In this document: positions 34,781 through 44,702 of the stretch, piece after piece
Numbering within the stretch: the first letter of the stretch is position 1
Layout: the number at the start of each line of letters is the position of its first letter
Source of the DNA: Verrucomicrobiota bacterium
GTDB lineage: Bacteria; Verrucomicrobiota; Verrucomicrobiia; Limisphaerales; UBA9464
Length of the DNA stretch: 58,426 nt
Assembly: GCA_947471985.1 (NCBI GenBank)
Contig: CANIZL010000032.1
Coordinates: 1 to 58,426 of the forward strand
Direction of reading: 5' to 3'
Position numbers and translations under genes: made by a program
The notes under the pieces: model-generated
The model's input: the letters and a program-made list of their open reading frames with translations, nothing else
Databases searched by the model: none
Told to the model about the DNA's origin: nothing

Positions 34781-36448
34781 ATGCTGCAGAACGCTGCGAA
34801 GAAGTACCGGCCGTTTCCGCCGGTGAACCTGCCGGATCGGCGCTGGCCGAGCCGCACCCTGACCCACGCCCCCATCTGGTGCAGTGTGGATCTTCGCGAC
34901 GGCAATCAGGCCCTCGCGATGCCCATGAACGTCGCCCAGAAACTGGAGCTGTTTCGCACCCTCGTGAACTGCGGGTTCAAGGAGATCGAAGTGGGCTTCC
35001 CCTCGGCGTCCAATACCGAGTTCGCCTTCAATCGACGGCTCATCGAGGATCGGTTGATTCCCGACGACGTCACCATCCAGGTTCTGGTTCAGGCCCGCGA
35101 GGATCTGATCGAGCGCACCTTTGAATCCCTGGTGGGGGCGAAGAAGGTGATCATCCACTTGTACAACTCCACGTCGCCCGCCCAGCGCCGCGTGGTGTTC
35201 GGTAAATCCAAGGAGGAGATTGTTGAGATCGCCCGCCGGGGCGCGCAGTGGATCCAGGACCGGGTGCCGCGCCTGACGGCGGGCGGCACGGACGTGCGCC
35301 TGCAGTATTCGCCGGAGAGCTTCAGCGGCACCGAGGTGGAGTTTGCCAAGGAGATCTCCGAGGCGGTGATGGACGTCTGGCAGCCCACGCCCGCCCGGAA
35401 GATGATCCTCAATCTGCCCGACACCGTCGAGGTGGCGACGCCGAATCTGTACGCGGACCAGATCGAGTGGATGATCCGCAATATTCGGAATCGCGACAGC
35501 CTGATCATCAGCCTGCACACGCACAACGATCGCGGCACGGGCGTGGCGGCGACGGAAATGGGCTTGCTGGCCGGGGCCGACCGGGTGGAAGGCACATTGT
35601 TCGGCAATGGCGAACGCACCGGGAACCTGGACGTCGTCACCGTGGCGTTGAACCTCTACATGCACGGCATTGATCCGCGGCTGAATTTTTCGGACCTCGG
35701 CGCCGTGCGGGAGGTGTACGAACGCTGCACCGGCATGACGGTTCCGCCCCGCCAGCCGTACGCGGGGGAGCTGGTGTTTACCGCCTTCAGCGGTTCGCAC
35801 CAGGATGCCATCAAGAAGGGACTCGTGGAATGGGGCCTGGGCGGGTGCGCGCACTGGGATGTTCCGTACCTGGCCATTGATCCGGCGGATCTCGGACGCG
35901 AGTACCGCGAGGTCATCCGGGTAAACAGCCAATCCGGCAAGGGCGGGGTGGCCTACCTTCTAGAGAGCGAATTCGGTATTGAATTGCCGAAAGACATGCA
36001 GCGGGAATTCGGACCGTTGGCGAACGACCGAGTGGATGCTCTGGGCCGGGAGGTGAAGGGCGAGGAACTCCGGGCGATGTTCTGGTCCGAGTACGTGGAA
36101 CGTCAGTTGCCGTGGGCTCTGTTGCATTTCCACGCGGACGGAGTGAATGGGGTTTTTCGTTGTCGCGCGACCGTCCACCGGGCGGGGCAGGAATTGCCGC
36201 TGAACGGTGAAGGCAACGGCCCGATCGCGGCCTTTGTGAACGGGCTGGTGCTGGCCGGAGTGCCGCGCTTCGAGGTGGGGTACTACAAGGAGCATGCCCT
36301 TGGTTCCGGCGACGGCGCGGCGGCGATCGCGTACATTCAATTGAAACTCGCCGACGGGCGGACGCGCTGGGGCGCGGGGGTTGATACCAACATCGAACAC
36401 GCCAGCATCCGGGCGGTGCTGAGCGCTCTGAACCGCAGCGGCCTCTGA
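34781..36448 (+). CDS. leuA: 2-isopropylmalate synthase (long LeuA2 type)
   Basis: 555 residues. The start at 34781 gives MLQNAAKKYRPFPPVNLPDR, the N-terminus typical of the actinobacterial/yeast-like class. The catalytic barrel has WCSVDLRDGNQAL, KEIEVGFPSAS, SPESFSGTE, HTHNDRGTGVAATEM (metal His pair) and LFGNGERTGN. The C-terminal third (about 420-555) is the LeuA allosteric dimer domain, usually feedback-inhibited by leucine. It condenses acetyl-CoA with 2-oxoisovalerate, committing carbon to leucine. Expression appears to be set by the leader peptide and attenuator just upstream. No other leu genes are adjacent. The frame upstream of 34781 runs through the terminator and is not coding. 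Confidence 0.95.
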   Translation: MLQNAAKKYRPFPPVNLPDRRWPSRTLTHAPIWCSVDLRDGNQALAMPMNVAQKLELFRTLVNCGFKEIEVGFPSASNTEFAFNRRLIEDRLIPDDVTIQVLVQAREDLIERTFESLVGAKKVIIHLYNSTSPAQRRVVFGKSKEEIVEIARRGAQWIQDRVPRLTAGGTDVRLQYSPESFSGTEVEFAKEISEAVMDVWQPTPARKMILNLPDTVEVATPNLYADQIEWMIRNIRNRDSLIISLHTHNDRGTGVAATEMGLLAGADRVEGTLFGNGERTGNLDVVTVALNLYMHGIDPRLNFSDLGAVREVYERCTGMTVPPRQPYAGELVFTAFSGSHQDAIKKGLVEWGLGGCAHWDVPYLAIDPADLGREYREVIRVNSQSGKGGVAYLLESEFGIELPKDMQREFGPLANDRVDALGREVKGEELRAMFWSEYVERQLPWALLHFHADGVNGVFRCRATVHRAGQELPLNGEGNGPIAAFVNGLVLAGVPRFEVGYYKEHALGSGDGAAAIAYIQLKLADGRTRWGAGVDTNIEHASIRAVLSALNRSGL

Positions 36449-36575
36449 GGGGCGGTTGCCGGGCCGTTGCCCGCGGGGGGCGTACTTCGCCAATCCCGCG
36501 GGCCGGCCGGCGGAACTGGTTCTCGCCGGGGCCGTGAAGGAGAAACCCGCGAAGATTCGCGGCCCCGGCCCGGTA

Positions 36576-38348
36576 TCAGTCGCGGACCGTGAACAGATCC
36601 GGGGCCACGGCCCGGGCCAATTGATGGGTGGCCGCCGAAATTTCGGCGGCATTTTCACATTCCAGCACGGCGGTGGCGAGCGCGCGCGCTTCGTTGAGTT
36701 TGAGCCGTCGCAGGAGAAATTTCACCTGGGGCACGGAGCGCGGTGTGGCGCTGAGTTCAGTGACACCCAGGCCCAGCAGCAGCGGGATCATGGCCGGTTC
36801 ACCGGCCATCTCCCCGCAGACACCGACCCAGCGCCCGTGCCGGCGGGCTGCCTCCACGGTCAGGGCAATCAACTTGATAATCGCCGGATGGGTGGGGGCA
36901 TACAGGTGGGCCACCCGCTCGTTCAGCCGATCCACGGCCAGCGTGTAGCCGGTGAGGTCGTTGGTGCCGAGGCTGAAAAAATCACAGTACCGCGCCAGGT
37001 GATCGGCCACCAAGGCGGCACTGGGGACTTCGATCATCACCCCGATCTCGAGCTTCGCGGCGAAGGCTTGGCCTTCCTGTCGCAATTCCGCCTTGCACTC
37101 CTCCACCAAGGCATTGGCTGCCTGCAACTCCTCCACGCACGAGATCATGGGGTATAGCAGCTTGACGGTACCGTGGGCGCTGGCCCGGAGAATCGCCCGC
37201 AATTGCGTCCGGAAAAGATCCCGGCGCGTCAGGCTGATGCGGATGGCGCGCCACCCCAGGAAGGGGTTGGGTTCGCCATTCAGGGAGATCTCCGCGGGCA
37301 TCTTGTCGCCGCCCAGATCCAGGGTCCGGATGATGACGGGGTCGGGGGCGCAGCCTTCCGTGACCTGACGGTACGCCGCGTATTGTTCTTCCTCGTCGGG
37401 AATCTGGTGGCGATTGAGAAAGAGAAATTCGGTGCGGAACAGCCCCACCCCATTGGCTCCCGACTCGCGCACGGCCGGCAAGTCGGCAGGACTTTCAATG
37501 TTGGCCGCCAGGATGACGCCCTGTCCATCCAGCGTGACTGCGGGTTGATCGCGGAGTTCCCGGAGCTTTTTCGCGAGAGCGACGTGACGTTCCTGCAGCT
37601 GACCGTAAGCGAACAGCGTTTGATCCGTGGGTGCGCTGATCAGAATGCCGCCGTGACCATCCAGCAGCGCGTAATCCCCCGAGTGCAGTCGCTGGGTGAT
37701 GTCGCCAAGGCCCACCACGGCCGGGATTCCCAATTTTCGCGCCATAATGGCGGTGTGGCTGGTGCGCCCACCCTGGTCCGTGGCGAATCCCACCACCAAC
37801 CGGGGATTGAGCTGGGCGGTCGTACTGGGGGAAAGATCATGGGCCACCACCACGCAGGGCTCGGTCAAGGAGGACAGGACATCCTCCCCGGAAACTCCCA
37901 TCAGTTGATCGATCACCCGGCCTCCGATGTCCCGGAGATCTGCTGCGCGTTCGCGGAGATAGTCGTCTTCCGCGGCCGCCAGGGCGCTGGCGAATTTTTC
38001 CGCCACCGTGTGGAAGGCATAGACGGCGTCCGTGTTTTGCACGCGGATCAGTTTGTGAACCTCCCCCAGCAGGTTGGCGTCTTCGAGGACGAGCAGATGG
38101 GCTTCGAAAATGCCGGCTTCGGTCTGCCCCATCGCCGCGGCGACGCGGTTGTGAATTCCCTTCAGCGTCTGCCGGGTGGCGGCCAAGGCGTCATTGAGCC
38201 GCTTGAGTTCGTCGGGTACGGCTTCGGGGGCGATGGTGGTCCGTTCGATCTTCCGGTCGGTCCGTCCCAGGACAAGCACGCGGCCATGCGCGATCCCACC
38301 GGAGACCGCGATTCCTCGGAATACCTGCTCGCCCGTAGTGCTCAACAC
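36576..38348 (-). CDS. ptsI: Phosphoenolpyruvate-protein phosphotransferase (PTS enzyme I)
   Basis: 590 residues, the size of a plain EI without a GAF domain. The N-terminal part includes FRGIAVSGGIAHGRV and the HPr-binding helices (30-145). The phospho-His198 lies in GGRTSHTAIMAR. The PEP barrel shows GVGLFRTEFLFLNR, LDLGGDKMP, FFSLGTNDLTGYTLA and the active Cys in GVCGEMAGE. It passes phosphate from PEP to HPr. No HPr, EII or sugar-specific PTS gene is visible, so it may serve a regulatory PTS. It converges with leuA; the gap between them holds GC-rich inverted repeats without a T tract. Confidence 0.93.
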   Translation of the reverse strand: MLSTTGEQVFRGIAVSGGIAHGRVLVLGRTDRKIERTTIAPEAVPDELKRLNDALAATRQTLKGIHNRVAAAMGQTEAGIFEAHLLVLEDANLLGEVHKLIRVQNTDAVYAFHTVAEKFASALAAAEDDYLRERAADLRDIGGRVIDQLMGVSGEDVLSSLTEPCVVVAHDLSPSTTAQLNPRLVVGFATDQGGRTSHTAIMARKLGIPAVVGLGDITQRLHSGDYALLDGHGGILISAPTDQTLFAYGQLQERHVALAKKLRELRDQPAVTLDGQGVILAANIESPADLPAVRESGANGVGLFRTEFLFLNRHQIPDEEEQYAAYRQVTEGCAPDPVIIRTLDLGGDKMPAEISLNGEPNPFLGWRAIRISLTRRDLFRTQLRAILRASAHGTVKLLYPMISCVEELQAANALVEECKAELRQEGQAFAAKLEIGVMIEVPSAALVADHLARYCDFFSLGTNDLTGYTLAVDRLNERVAHLYAPTHPAIIKLIALTVEAARRHGRWVGVCGEMAGEPAMIPLLLGLGVTELSATPRSVPQVKFLLRRLKLNEARALATAVLECENAAEISAATHQLARAVAPDLFTVRD

Positions 38349-38423
38349 CCGCGGAGCTTAGCGGGGCCGCGGCGATTGAACAGCGCCGCTATGAAAATGA
38401 CGGAATTGGCCCGGGGCGAGGGC

Positions 38424-39953
38424 TCAGGACGCCTGATGGGCGTATTCGGGCAGGGGCCGCGCCAGCAGGCGTTGATGGAAGGCCAGCATCAGGGCGCCCG
38501 GGAGAGCGAAGGAGGTCAGGGCGAAATCCGCCGAACCATCGAGCACGCAAAAATAGAAGGTGCTGGTCAGCCACAGACACGCAATCAGGCCGCACATCCG
38601 TTCAAAACGATCATGCATTCCGTAGTGGCGGAAGCGGCGCAGAATCTGCAGCGCCACCCGCGTACCACCCCAAAGCATGAGGGCAAAACAGAGGGTTCCA
38701 GGCATTCCGGTATTGACGGCGATACCGACCAATCCGTTGTAAAAACGGCCGATTTTAATGTTTTCCACGACCGTGGGGTCGTAGCCGAGCACTTCCCGGG
38801 GCAGGTTGGGGGCGTATTGCAGTCCGCGGCCGGCGAGCCAAAAGCGGGGCATCAGTTCGAAGGCGACATTTCGCATCACGTAGCGGCCGTCCAGGGTGTT
38901 CTTCCCGTCCTGGGCGGCGAGAGCATCCAGTTCGATGCCGGGCAAGGCGGACAAAGCGCGTTGGGCGGCGAGCGGGAGTTCCTTGGCGAAGGCATACGCC
39001 AGCAGCAGGCTGCAACCGAGCACCAGACTGGCAATCGTGATCCGCAGGGGGTTCCAGATTCGTTCGGTCCAGGACATCAACAGGGTGGTCATGCCCAGCA
39101 GCGACAGCAATCCCCGGTGTCCGCCCAGCAGACCCATCGCCAAAAGGATGCCGAAAAGCATGAGCCAACCGGCGCCTCGAAAGGAAACCAACCGGCGTAA
39201 CGGGATGGCGACCATCAGCAGATAGGCCCCGTTGAGTGCGATGCGGGCAAAGGATTGAAAACGACGGATACCGCCGCCTTGCGCCATGCTTTCGAAACCA
39301 AAGGCGTCGGTCGAGAGATCGAAGAAATAAAGGACCGGATAGAAAGCCGGACCGGCCGCGAAGGCAAAATCGGACACAAGGTAGGTGGCCCCCAGAAGGA
39401 ATTGGGCCGTACAAATCCGCACCAGCGCCTTTTCCGAAGGAGCCACGGCGAGGAAGACGAAGGGCAGAACACCGGAAAAAACCTGCTGCAGATAGTAGCG
39501 GCCGCCCGTGTTGGAATCGCCCATCGAACCGCCAAAGATCGCGAAACCGACACCGCGGTAGCGCATCAGGATCAAGAGTACGAGTACGAATCCCGCGGCC
39601 CCCAGCAGCATGCTGCGATAGCGTTTCAGCGCAGCGCCGTACCCCGGCGCCTGACGTCGAAGCGCGAGCATGAGGATCAACCCGGTCCACCCCAGCACGG
39701 ATCCCAATTCCCAAAGTTGGGGTCGCCCGGGAAAGAAGGGCACCAACAATCCGGCCCCAAACATCACGCCGGTCAGCCAGACCGAAATGTGGGCGTGGTA
39801 GGGCAGGGTAATCAGCCAACCGGTGGCGCCCGCGAGCAGGATCAGGGCGCTGATGTCGGTGGCGATCAGCAGCCCGGACATGGCTGCGAGTCCGAGCAGC
39901 AATACCCAGACCATTGCCTGCGTCACATTGTGGCGTGCTTCCAGAGCCGTCAT
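38424..39953 (-). CDS. O-antigen ligase / Wzy-like polytopic membrane protein
   Basis: 509 residues from the ATG at 39953 (MTALEARHNVTQAMVW). A GTG at 40070 would add 39 residues of polar, unlikely sequence. There are about 11-12 hydrophobic helices, and a soluble periplasmic stretch of about 90 residues (ELPLAAQRALSALPG to GFYNG-type region) sits between late helices. An Arg-rich loop follows SFARIALNGAYLL and GGHRGLLSLLG. That layout is typical of WaaL/Wzy-type enzymes, which join or polymerise polysaccharide on a lipid carrier, but the sequences diverge too much for a firm call. It lies 75 bp upstream of ptsI on the same strand. Confidence 0.65.
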   Translation of the reverse strand: MTALEARHNVTQAMVWVLLLGLAAMSGLLIATDISALILLAGATGWLITLPYHAHISVWLTGVMFGAGLLVPFFPGRPQLWELGSVLGWTGLILMLALRRQAPGYGAALKRYRSMLLGAAGFVLVLLILMRYRGVGFAIFGGSMGDSNTGGRYYLQQVFSGVLPFVFLAVAPSEKALVRICTAQFLLGATYLVSDFAFAAGPAFYPVLYFFDLSTDAFGFESMAQGGGIRRFQSFARIALNGAYLLMVAIPLRRLVSFRGAGWLMLFGILLAMGLLGGHRGLLSLLGMTTLLMSWTERIWNPLRITIASLVLGCSLLLAYAFAKELPLAAQRALSALPGIELDALAAQDGKNTLDGRYVMRNVAFELMPRFWLAGRGLQYAPNLPREVLGYDPTVVENIKIGRFYNGLVGIAVNTGMPGTLCFALMLWGGTRVALQILRRFRHYGMHDRFERMCGLIACLWLTSTFYFCVLDGSADFALTSFALPGALMLAFHQRLLARPLPEYAHQAS

Positions 39954-40184
39954 TTGTACAGTGTTGGGGAATAGCGCATCGCCCGGACGAAGCAATTCCT
40001 TGGACCAACGATCGCTGTCCCGGTGAACGGACGGCGGTCGTTCAAGAGCGTCGAATCTCCCGCCGGACACCCGAAGCGGTTCCCCCCCATCGAGGGCCCC
40101 GGCGGGTTTTAAGAATCCCGATCCATCCTTGCCGGTCCGGGGAATCGCCGTATCCGTTCCGGGTCACCTCCAGCCCGATTTCTT

Positions 40185-41663
40185 ATGATGCCCTGGCTAT
40201 TTGCGGTTTCCCGTCGCGTGCTCCGTCGGGCTGCCGGGTTCCCGCCGGCCCTCGCCTTGGCCCTCGCCGCGGAATCCCCCGAGCCATTGAAGTGGACGGC
40301 CCAGCAGGATCACCGGAACATGATGGAGCAGTTGGGCATCACGCGGCTACGCCCCGGCCCCAGCGGTAACCCCAGCGCCACCAACGCGGCCAATTACGAT
40401 CCCGCCAAGGCCAATCCCTTTCCGGATCTGCCGGATCTCCTGGTGACCAGGAACGGTCAGACGGTTGACCGGGCCGAACAGTGGTGGCGGGTGCGGCGGC
40501 CGGAGATCGTGGAAGACTTCGAGCGCGAGGTTTTCGGCCGCGTGCCGAAGTCCGTTCCGCGGGTGAACTGGAAGGTCATAACGAATGCGACCGATCGAGT
40601 GGTGGGCGCCCTGCCCGTCGTGGCCAAACAACTCGTGGGCACCGTGGACAATTCCGCCTGCCCCAGCATCCAGGTCGCTCTCCAGTTGACCCTGGTCACA
40701 CCGGCGCATGCCCGGGGACCGGTGCCGGTCCTGATGATGTTCGGCGGCGCTTTTGGCGGTAATGGATTTCCCCGTCGCGCCGGTGAACCCGCCCCCACGA
40801 ACCGATTCGCTGCCTTTGGCGGTGGCACGAACGCCGGGCCGTCCTCGACGGAGATGCTCATCGCCGCGGGCTGGGGCTATGCGACTCTCAATCCCCACAG
40901 CATTCAGGCGGACTCGGGCGCGGGATTGACGCAGGGCATCATTGGGCTCGTCAATCGGGGCCAGGCGCGATCGCCCGAGGACTGGGGTGCGCTGCGGGCC
41001 TGGGCTTGGGGCGCGTCACGGGCCTTGGATTATCTGGAAACCGATTCGACGGTGGAGGCGAAACGGGTCGGCATTGAAGGCGTTTCCCGCTTCGGTAAAG
41101 CCGCGCTGGTCACCCTGGCGTTTGATTCACGATTCGCCGTGGGACTCATCGGTTCTTCCGGCGAGGGCGGAGCGAAGTTGCATCGGCGGAACTTTGGGGA
41201 GGCCGTCGAGAATCTAACCGGCTCGGGGGAGTACCACTGGATGGCCGGCAACTTTTTGAAATACGGCGCGGCGGCGGCCGGCTTCGGCAGCAAGAATGCC
41301 GGTGATCTGCCGGTGGACGCCCATGCGCTGATCGCCCTCTGCGCGCCGCGGCCGACCTTTATCAGTTACGGCATTCCCGCGCGCGGCGATGCCCAATGGC
41401 TGGATCAGCCGGGCAGCTATATGGCGACGGTTGCCGCGGGCTCCGTCTTCCGCTTGTTGGGGGCGAGGGATATCGGTGAGAAACAGGACTATCGCAGCGC
41501 GCAGATGCCGCCGGTAAACACCGGTCTGCTGGACGGGGAACTGGCCTGGCGTCAACACGACGGCGGGCACGAAGACCGTTCCAACCTGAAATACTTTATC
41601 GAATGGGCGAGCCGGCTGCTGAAGCATCCGTTGCCGGAGGAAAATTCGAACCCGAAAAAATAA
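40185..41663 (+). CDS. CE15 glucuronoyl esterase
   Basis: 492 residues with a signal peptide (about 1-30, AALALALAAESP-like). The alpha/beta-hydrolase shows the CE15 nucleophile motif GVSRFGKAAL (Ser301), the following SSGEGGAKLHRRNFGE segment, and the His region WRQHDGGHEDRSN (His458/462). N-terminal features such as WWRVRRPEIVEDFEREVFGR and PVLMMFGGAFGGNG also match. The family cleaves ester bonds between lignin alcohols and glucuronoxylan side chains, so this points to plant biomass use. No other xylan genes are near. It starts at ATGATG; the second ATG may be used. The gene stands alone. Confidence 0.88.
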   Translation: MMPWLFAVSRRVLRRAAGFPPALALALAAESPEPLKWTAQQDHRNMMEQLGITRLRPGPSGNPSATNAANYDPAKANPFPDLPDLLVTRNGQTVDRAEQWWRVRRPEIVEDFEREVFGRVPKSVPRVNWKVITNATDRVVGALPVVAKQLVGTVDNSACPSIQVALQLTLVTPAHARGPVPVLMMFGGAFGGNGFPRRAGEPAPTNRFAAFGGGTNAGPSSTEMLIAAGWGYATLNPHSIQADSGAGLTQGIIGLVNRGQARSPEDWGALRAWAWGASRALDYLETDSTVEAKRVGIEGVSRFGKAALVTLAFDSRFAVGLIGSSGEGGAKLHRRNFGEAVENLTGSGEYHWMAGNFLKYGAAAAGFGSKNAGDLPVDAHALIALCAPRPTFISYGIPARGDAQWLDQPGSYMATVAAGSVFRLLGARDIGEKQDYRSAQMPPVNTGLLDGELAWRQHDGGHEDRSNLKYFIEWASRLLKHPLPEENSNPKK

Positions 41664-41667
41664 TGAA

Positions 41668-41695
41668 GCGCCCGGGTGACTGGGTCGCCGGGCGC
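41668..41695. terminator. Hairpin after the glucuronoyl esterase
   Basis: GCGCCCGG / CCGGGCGC pair over 8 bp with a 12-nt loop, 5 nt after the stop. There is no T run, so termination is uncertain. Confidence 0.35.
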
Positions 41696-41756
41696 GGCCG
41701 TTGATTTCAATGATGCCAATCGCCGGCCCGGCACGGAATCTACCACCCGTACTTGA

Positions 41757-42323
41757 ATGAACGATCCTTCCTACACCCAACTTCCTGCCAATCTGCCGGT
41801 GCCCCAGGACGATGGTGCCGGCGGGCACTTGCTCGGCCAATGCTTACCGGATATCCCGCTGCCCTCCACCTCGGGCCTGGCGGTAAACGTCCGACAGCAA
41901 AAGGGAGTGGTGGTGATTTATGTCTATCCACTGACGGGCCGGCCGGGTGTCGCGCTCCCGGACGGTTGGGATGCGATTCCCGGGGCGCGGGGCTGTACGC
42001 CGGAATCCTGCGGCTTCCGCGATCACTATCGGGAGATTCAGCGGGCCGGGGCCGAGGTCTTCGGCCTCAGTACGCAATCCACCGATTATCAAAGCGAGGT
42101 CCGGGACCGACTTCGTCTGCCCTTTGATCTCCTCAGTGATGAACGCTTCGCGTTCACAGACGCCTTGAATCTACCGACCTTCGAGGCGGCCTCCTTGCGT
42201 TTGCTCCGTCGGCTGACGCTGATCGCCGTTGAGGGAGTGATTGAGCGCGTTTTTTATCCCATTTTTCCACCCGATCAACACGCGGGTGAGGTGGTCGCCT
42301 ATTTGCAAGGGCGCAGTTTCTGA
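41757..42323 (+). CDS. PrxQ/BCP-like peroxiredoxin
   Basis: 188 residues. A thioredoxin-fold core carries GCTPESCGFRD, the BCP/PrxQ pattern. Cys80 is the peroxidatic residue and Cys85, five residues on, the likely resolving one. VVVIYVYPLTGRPG precedes it and VFGLSTQSTDYQSEV follows. It would reduce hydroperoxides in the cytoplasm using thioredoxin. No signal peptide is seen. It lies 84 bp upstream of a secreted TPR-redoxin protein on the same strand, and thiol-redox genes continue at 48.3 kb. Confidence 0.85.
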   Translation: MNDPSYTQLPANLPVPQDDGAGGHLLGQCLPDIPLPSTSGLAVNVRQQKGVVVIYVYPLTGRPGVALPDGWDAIPGARGCTPESCGFRDHYREIQRAGAEVFGLSTQSTDYQSEVRDRLRLPFDLLSDERFAFTDALNLPTFEAASLRLLRRLTLIAVEGVIERVFYPIFPPDQHAGEVVAYLQGRSF

Positions 42324-42406
42324 AGCCGGCGAGGATTACACTTTCTGAGTATCGGGGAACAATCGGTGCTTGGAGATGGACCTTTGGGTCGTGTAGCCTT
42401 GGCCGC

Positions 42407-44635
42407 ATGCACTCTTTCCGAGGGACATTTTTGGCGGTCGCCCTGGCCCTATTTCCAGGAGCGGTGGGTATCGGTCGGGCCGATGATGAACCTGGTCATT
42501 CGCGCCATGGCACGGCCTTTGATTCCGGACTGCGACAGCGACCCACGAAAATGGAAGGGATTGGTCACACCCATTTTCCGATCACCACCCGGGTGCCGGA
42601 GGTGCAGGAGTGGTTTGATCAGGGCAACACCCTGCTGCATTCCTTCTGGTTTGAAGAGGCCGAGCGAACGTTTCGTTGGTGTCTCAAGCTCGACCCGGAG
42701 TGTGCCATGGCGTACTGGAGTCTGGCCCGCTGCGGCTTGAACTGGTTCGCCCGCGGCCCGCTGGATACGCCCGAGCAGAAGCGCTATTTCGATTTTCTCA
42801 GTGAAGCCAGTCGCCGCAAAGGCTCGGTGAGTCCGCGGGAGCGGGCCTATATCGAGGCTTGGGAAGCGTCCTTCACGGGGGAAGCCTTCACGATGGACGG
42901 TCGGGAACGGGCGGGCCTTCTCAGCCGGCGCCTGCAGGATCTCGTGTTGAAGTATCCCGACGACGTGGAAGCCAAGGCGCTCTTCGCGCTTTTTTCCATC
43001 AGTCCCACGCAGTCGTACAGTACGGAACTGGTGATTCAGCAGGTGCTGGCGAAGGAGCCGGATCATCCGGGGGCGCATCATTACCGCATTCACAACTGGG
43101 ATGGCTCCGTGCCGGAGCAGGGATTGCCGAGTTGCCTTCGCTACGGGTTGGTGGCGCCGAATATCGGGCACGCGGACCACATGCCGGGGCATAATTATAC
43201 CAAGATGGGACTGTGGCATGAGGCGGCACGCTCCATGGACAGCGCCACCCGGGTCGAACTTCGTTATATGTCCCAGCAGTTGGCGCTGCCCTTTGAGACC
43301 TGGAACTACGCGCACAACCGGAACTACCTTTGCTATATTCAAGAACAACTCGGGTTGCCCGATGCGGCCCTGCAGGGCGCCCGGGATCTGCTGGCGGCGC
43401 CGCGCGATCCGGAGGCGAACAAGGATAACAACTATGGCGCCTTCGATCAGGGCATGGTGGCGCTGGTGCGCACGCTGTTGAAGTACGAGCGCTGGGACGA
43501 GTTGCTCAGCCCCACCAATTCGGTGGCCGTGCCGTGGCGTGACTTGCCGAACGAAAAGGATTTTCGCGCCTATGCGGAGACCCTGGCCTACACCGGCAAA
43601 GGGGATTTGATCAAGGCGCGGGGACGCCTGCAGGACTTGAAGACCGGAATCCGGCAACGGAAGGAATCGGAAGCGGGCTGGGCCATTGGATTGAAATCCG
43701 CCGAGGGACTTCTGTTGGCGGCCGAAGGCAATTTGCTGGATGCCACGCGACTGCTGACGGACGCCGCCGCGGTGGAGAAAAAGCAGCGGGATGCCGGTGG
43801 GTATCCGAACGATCCGCCCCACCAGCCCTGGCCGGTGAACCGCGTATTGGGTGATGTTTATCTGAATCGGGGAGAGGCGCGTCTGGCCATCGAGGCCTAC
43901 CAGCGGGCACTGGTTCAGGAACCGTATGATGGGTTCACCTTGTCCGGTCTGGCACGGGCGCATTTCGCCAATGGGGATCGGGAACTGGCGACGCAGGATT
44001 ATGGTCGCCTGCTTTATGTCTGGTCGGGAGCCAACACGAATCTGAAATGGCTGGCGTCCGCGGCCGCGTTGGGCTTGCCGGCCCAGCCCGTGGCGCCGTC
44101 GCTCGCTCCGGAACGTCCCTACCGGCCGGACGCTCTGGCACAGCTGGGACCGCTGAATTGGGAACCTTACTCCGCGCCGAAACTGGACTGCCTGGATATC
44201 GACGGAAAGCCGGTGAATCTTGAGCAATTCCGCGGCTCGAATGTCCTCCTGGTTTTCTACCTAAACGACGAGTGTGTGCATTGCGTCGAGCAGTTGAAGA
44301 CGATCAATGCGCGGGCGGATGATTGGAGCAATGAGCACACGGTGGTGTTGGGGGTGAGCAGTGTGAGTCCGGAGAAAAACAAATCCTCGGTGAAACTGGG
44401 CAAGCTGCCGATGCGGCTGCTCTCCGATCATGACCACGAAAACGCCCGGCGCTATGCCTCTTACGATGACTTCGAGGAGTTGGAACTGCATTCCACGGTG
44501 CTCATCGACGCCCAGGGACGGGTTCACTGGAAACGTACCGGGGGCAAGCCCTTCGCGGATGTGGAGTTTCTGATGCAATCCATCAAACGCATGAACAAAG
44601 GGACGCCGGAGGCCCCGAAAAAGGAAGGGAATTAG
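42407..44635 (+). CDS. Secreted TPR protein with C-terminal redoxin domain
   Basis: 742 residues with a signal peptide (FLAVALALFPGAVGIGRA, about 1-25). TPR-like helical repeats fill about 60-570 (LDPECAMAYWSLARCGL, VNRVLGDVYLNRGEARLAIE, GFTLSGLARAHFANGDREL). A conserved His-rich stretch, GHADHMPGHNYTKMG, sits among them. The last 150 residues are an AhpC/TSA-type thioredoxin fold with a CVHC motif after FYLNDE and the cis-Pro-like region before LIDAQGRVHWKR. It is likely a periplasmic or exported thiol-redox protein. The TPR-redoxin combination is known in Bacteroidetes/PVC-type genomes; the substrate is unknown. Confidence 0.8.
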   Translation: MHSFRGTFLAVALALFPGAVGIGRADDEPGHSRHGTAFDSGLRQRPTKMEGIGHTHFPITTRVPEVQEWFDQGNTLLHSFWFEEAERTFRWCLKLDPECAMAYWSLARCGLNWFARGPLDTPEQKRYFDFLSEASRRKGSVSPRERAYIEAWEASFTGEAFTMDGRERAGLLSRRLQDLVLKYPDDVEAKALFALFSISPTQSYSTELVIQQVLAKEPDHPGAHHYRIHNWDGSVPEQGLPSCLRYGLVAPNIGHADHMPGHNYTKMGLWHEAARSMDSATRVELRYMSQQLALPFETWNYAHNRNYLCYIQEQLGLPDAALQGARDLLAAPRDPEANKDNNYGAFDQGMVALVRTLLKYERWDELLSPTNSVAVPWRDLPNEKDFRAYAETLAYTGKGDLIKARGRLQDLKTGIRQRKESEAGWAIGLKSAEGLLLAAEGNLLDATRLLTDAAAVEKKQRDAGGYPNDPPHQPWPVNRVLGDVYLNRGEARLAIEAYQRALVQEPYDGFTLSGLARAHFANGDRELATQDYGRLLYVWSGANTNLKWLASAAALGLPAQPVAPSLAPERPYRPDALAQLGPLNWEPYSAPKLDCLDIDGKPVNLEQFRGSNVLLVFYLNDECVHCVEQLKTINARADDWSNEHTVVLGVSSVSPEKNKSSVKLGKLPMRLLSDHDHENARRYASYDDFEELELHSTVLIDAQGRVHWKRTGGKPFADVEFLMQSIKRMNKGTPEAPKKEGN

Positions 44636-44702
44636 CCCGATTCACTGAATTCCTGGTCGGTCAGAAGGCGAAGAGATCGGGAGGATTGCGGCGGCCGAGC
44701 CA

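Noticed and set aside
36525-36569. 10-bp inverted repeat between leuA and ptsI as a terminator
   Set aside because: Loop of 25 nt, an alternative internal stem (36547-36562) competes, and there is no U tract; too weak to list as a terminator.
37173-39200. Rightward 675-codon frame opposite ptsI and the Wzy-like gene
   Set aside because: It spans two well-supported leftward genes and has no family motif; antisense shadow.
42449-44227. Leftward 592-codon frame opposite the TPR-redoxin gene
   Set aside because: No domain, while the opposite strand encodes a signal peptide, TPRs and a redoxin.
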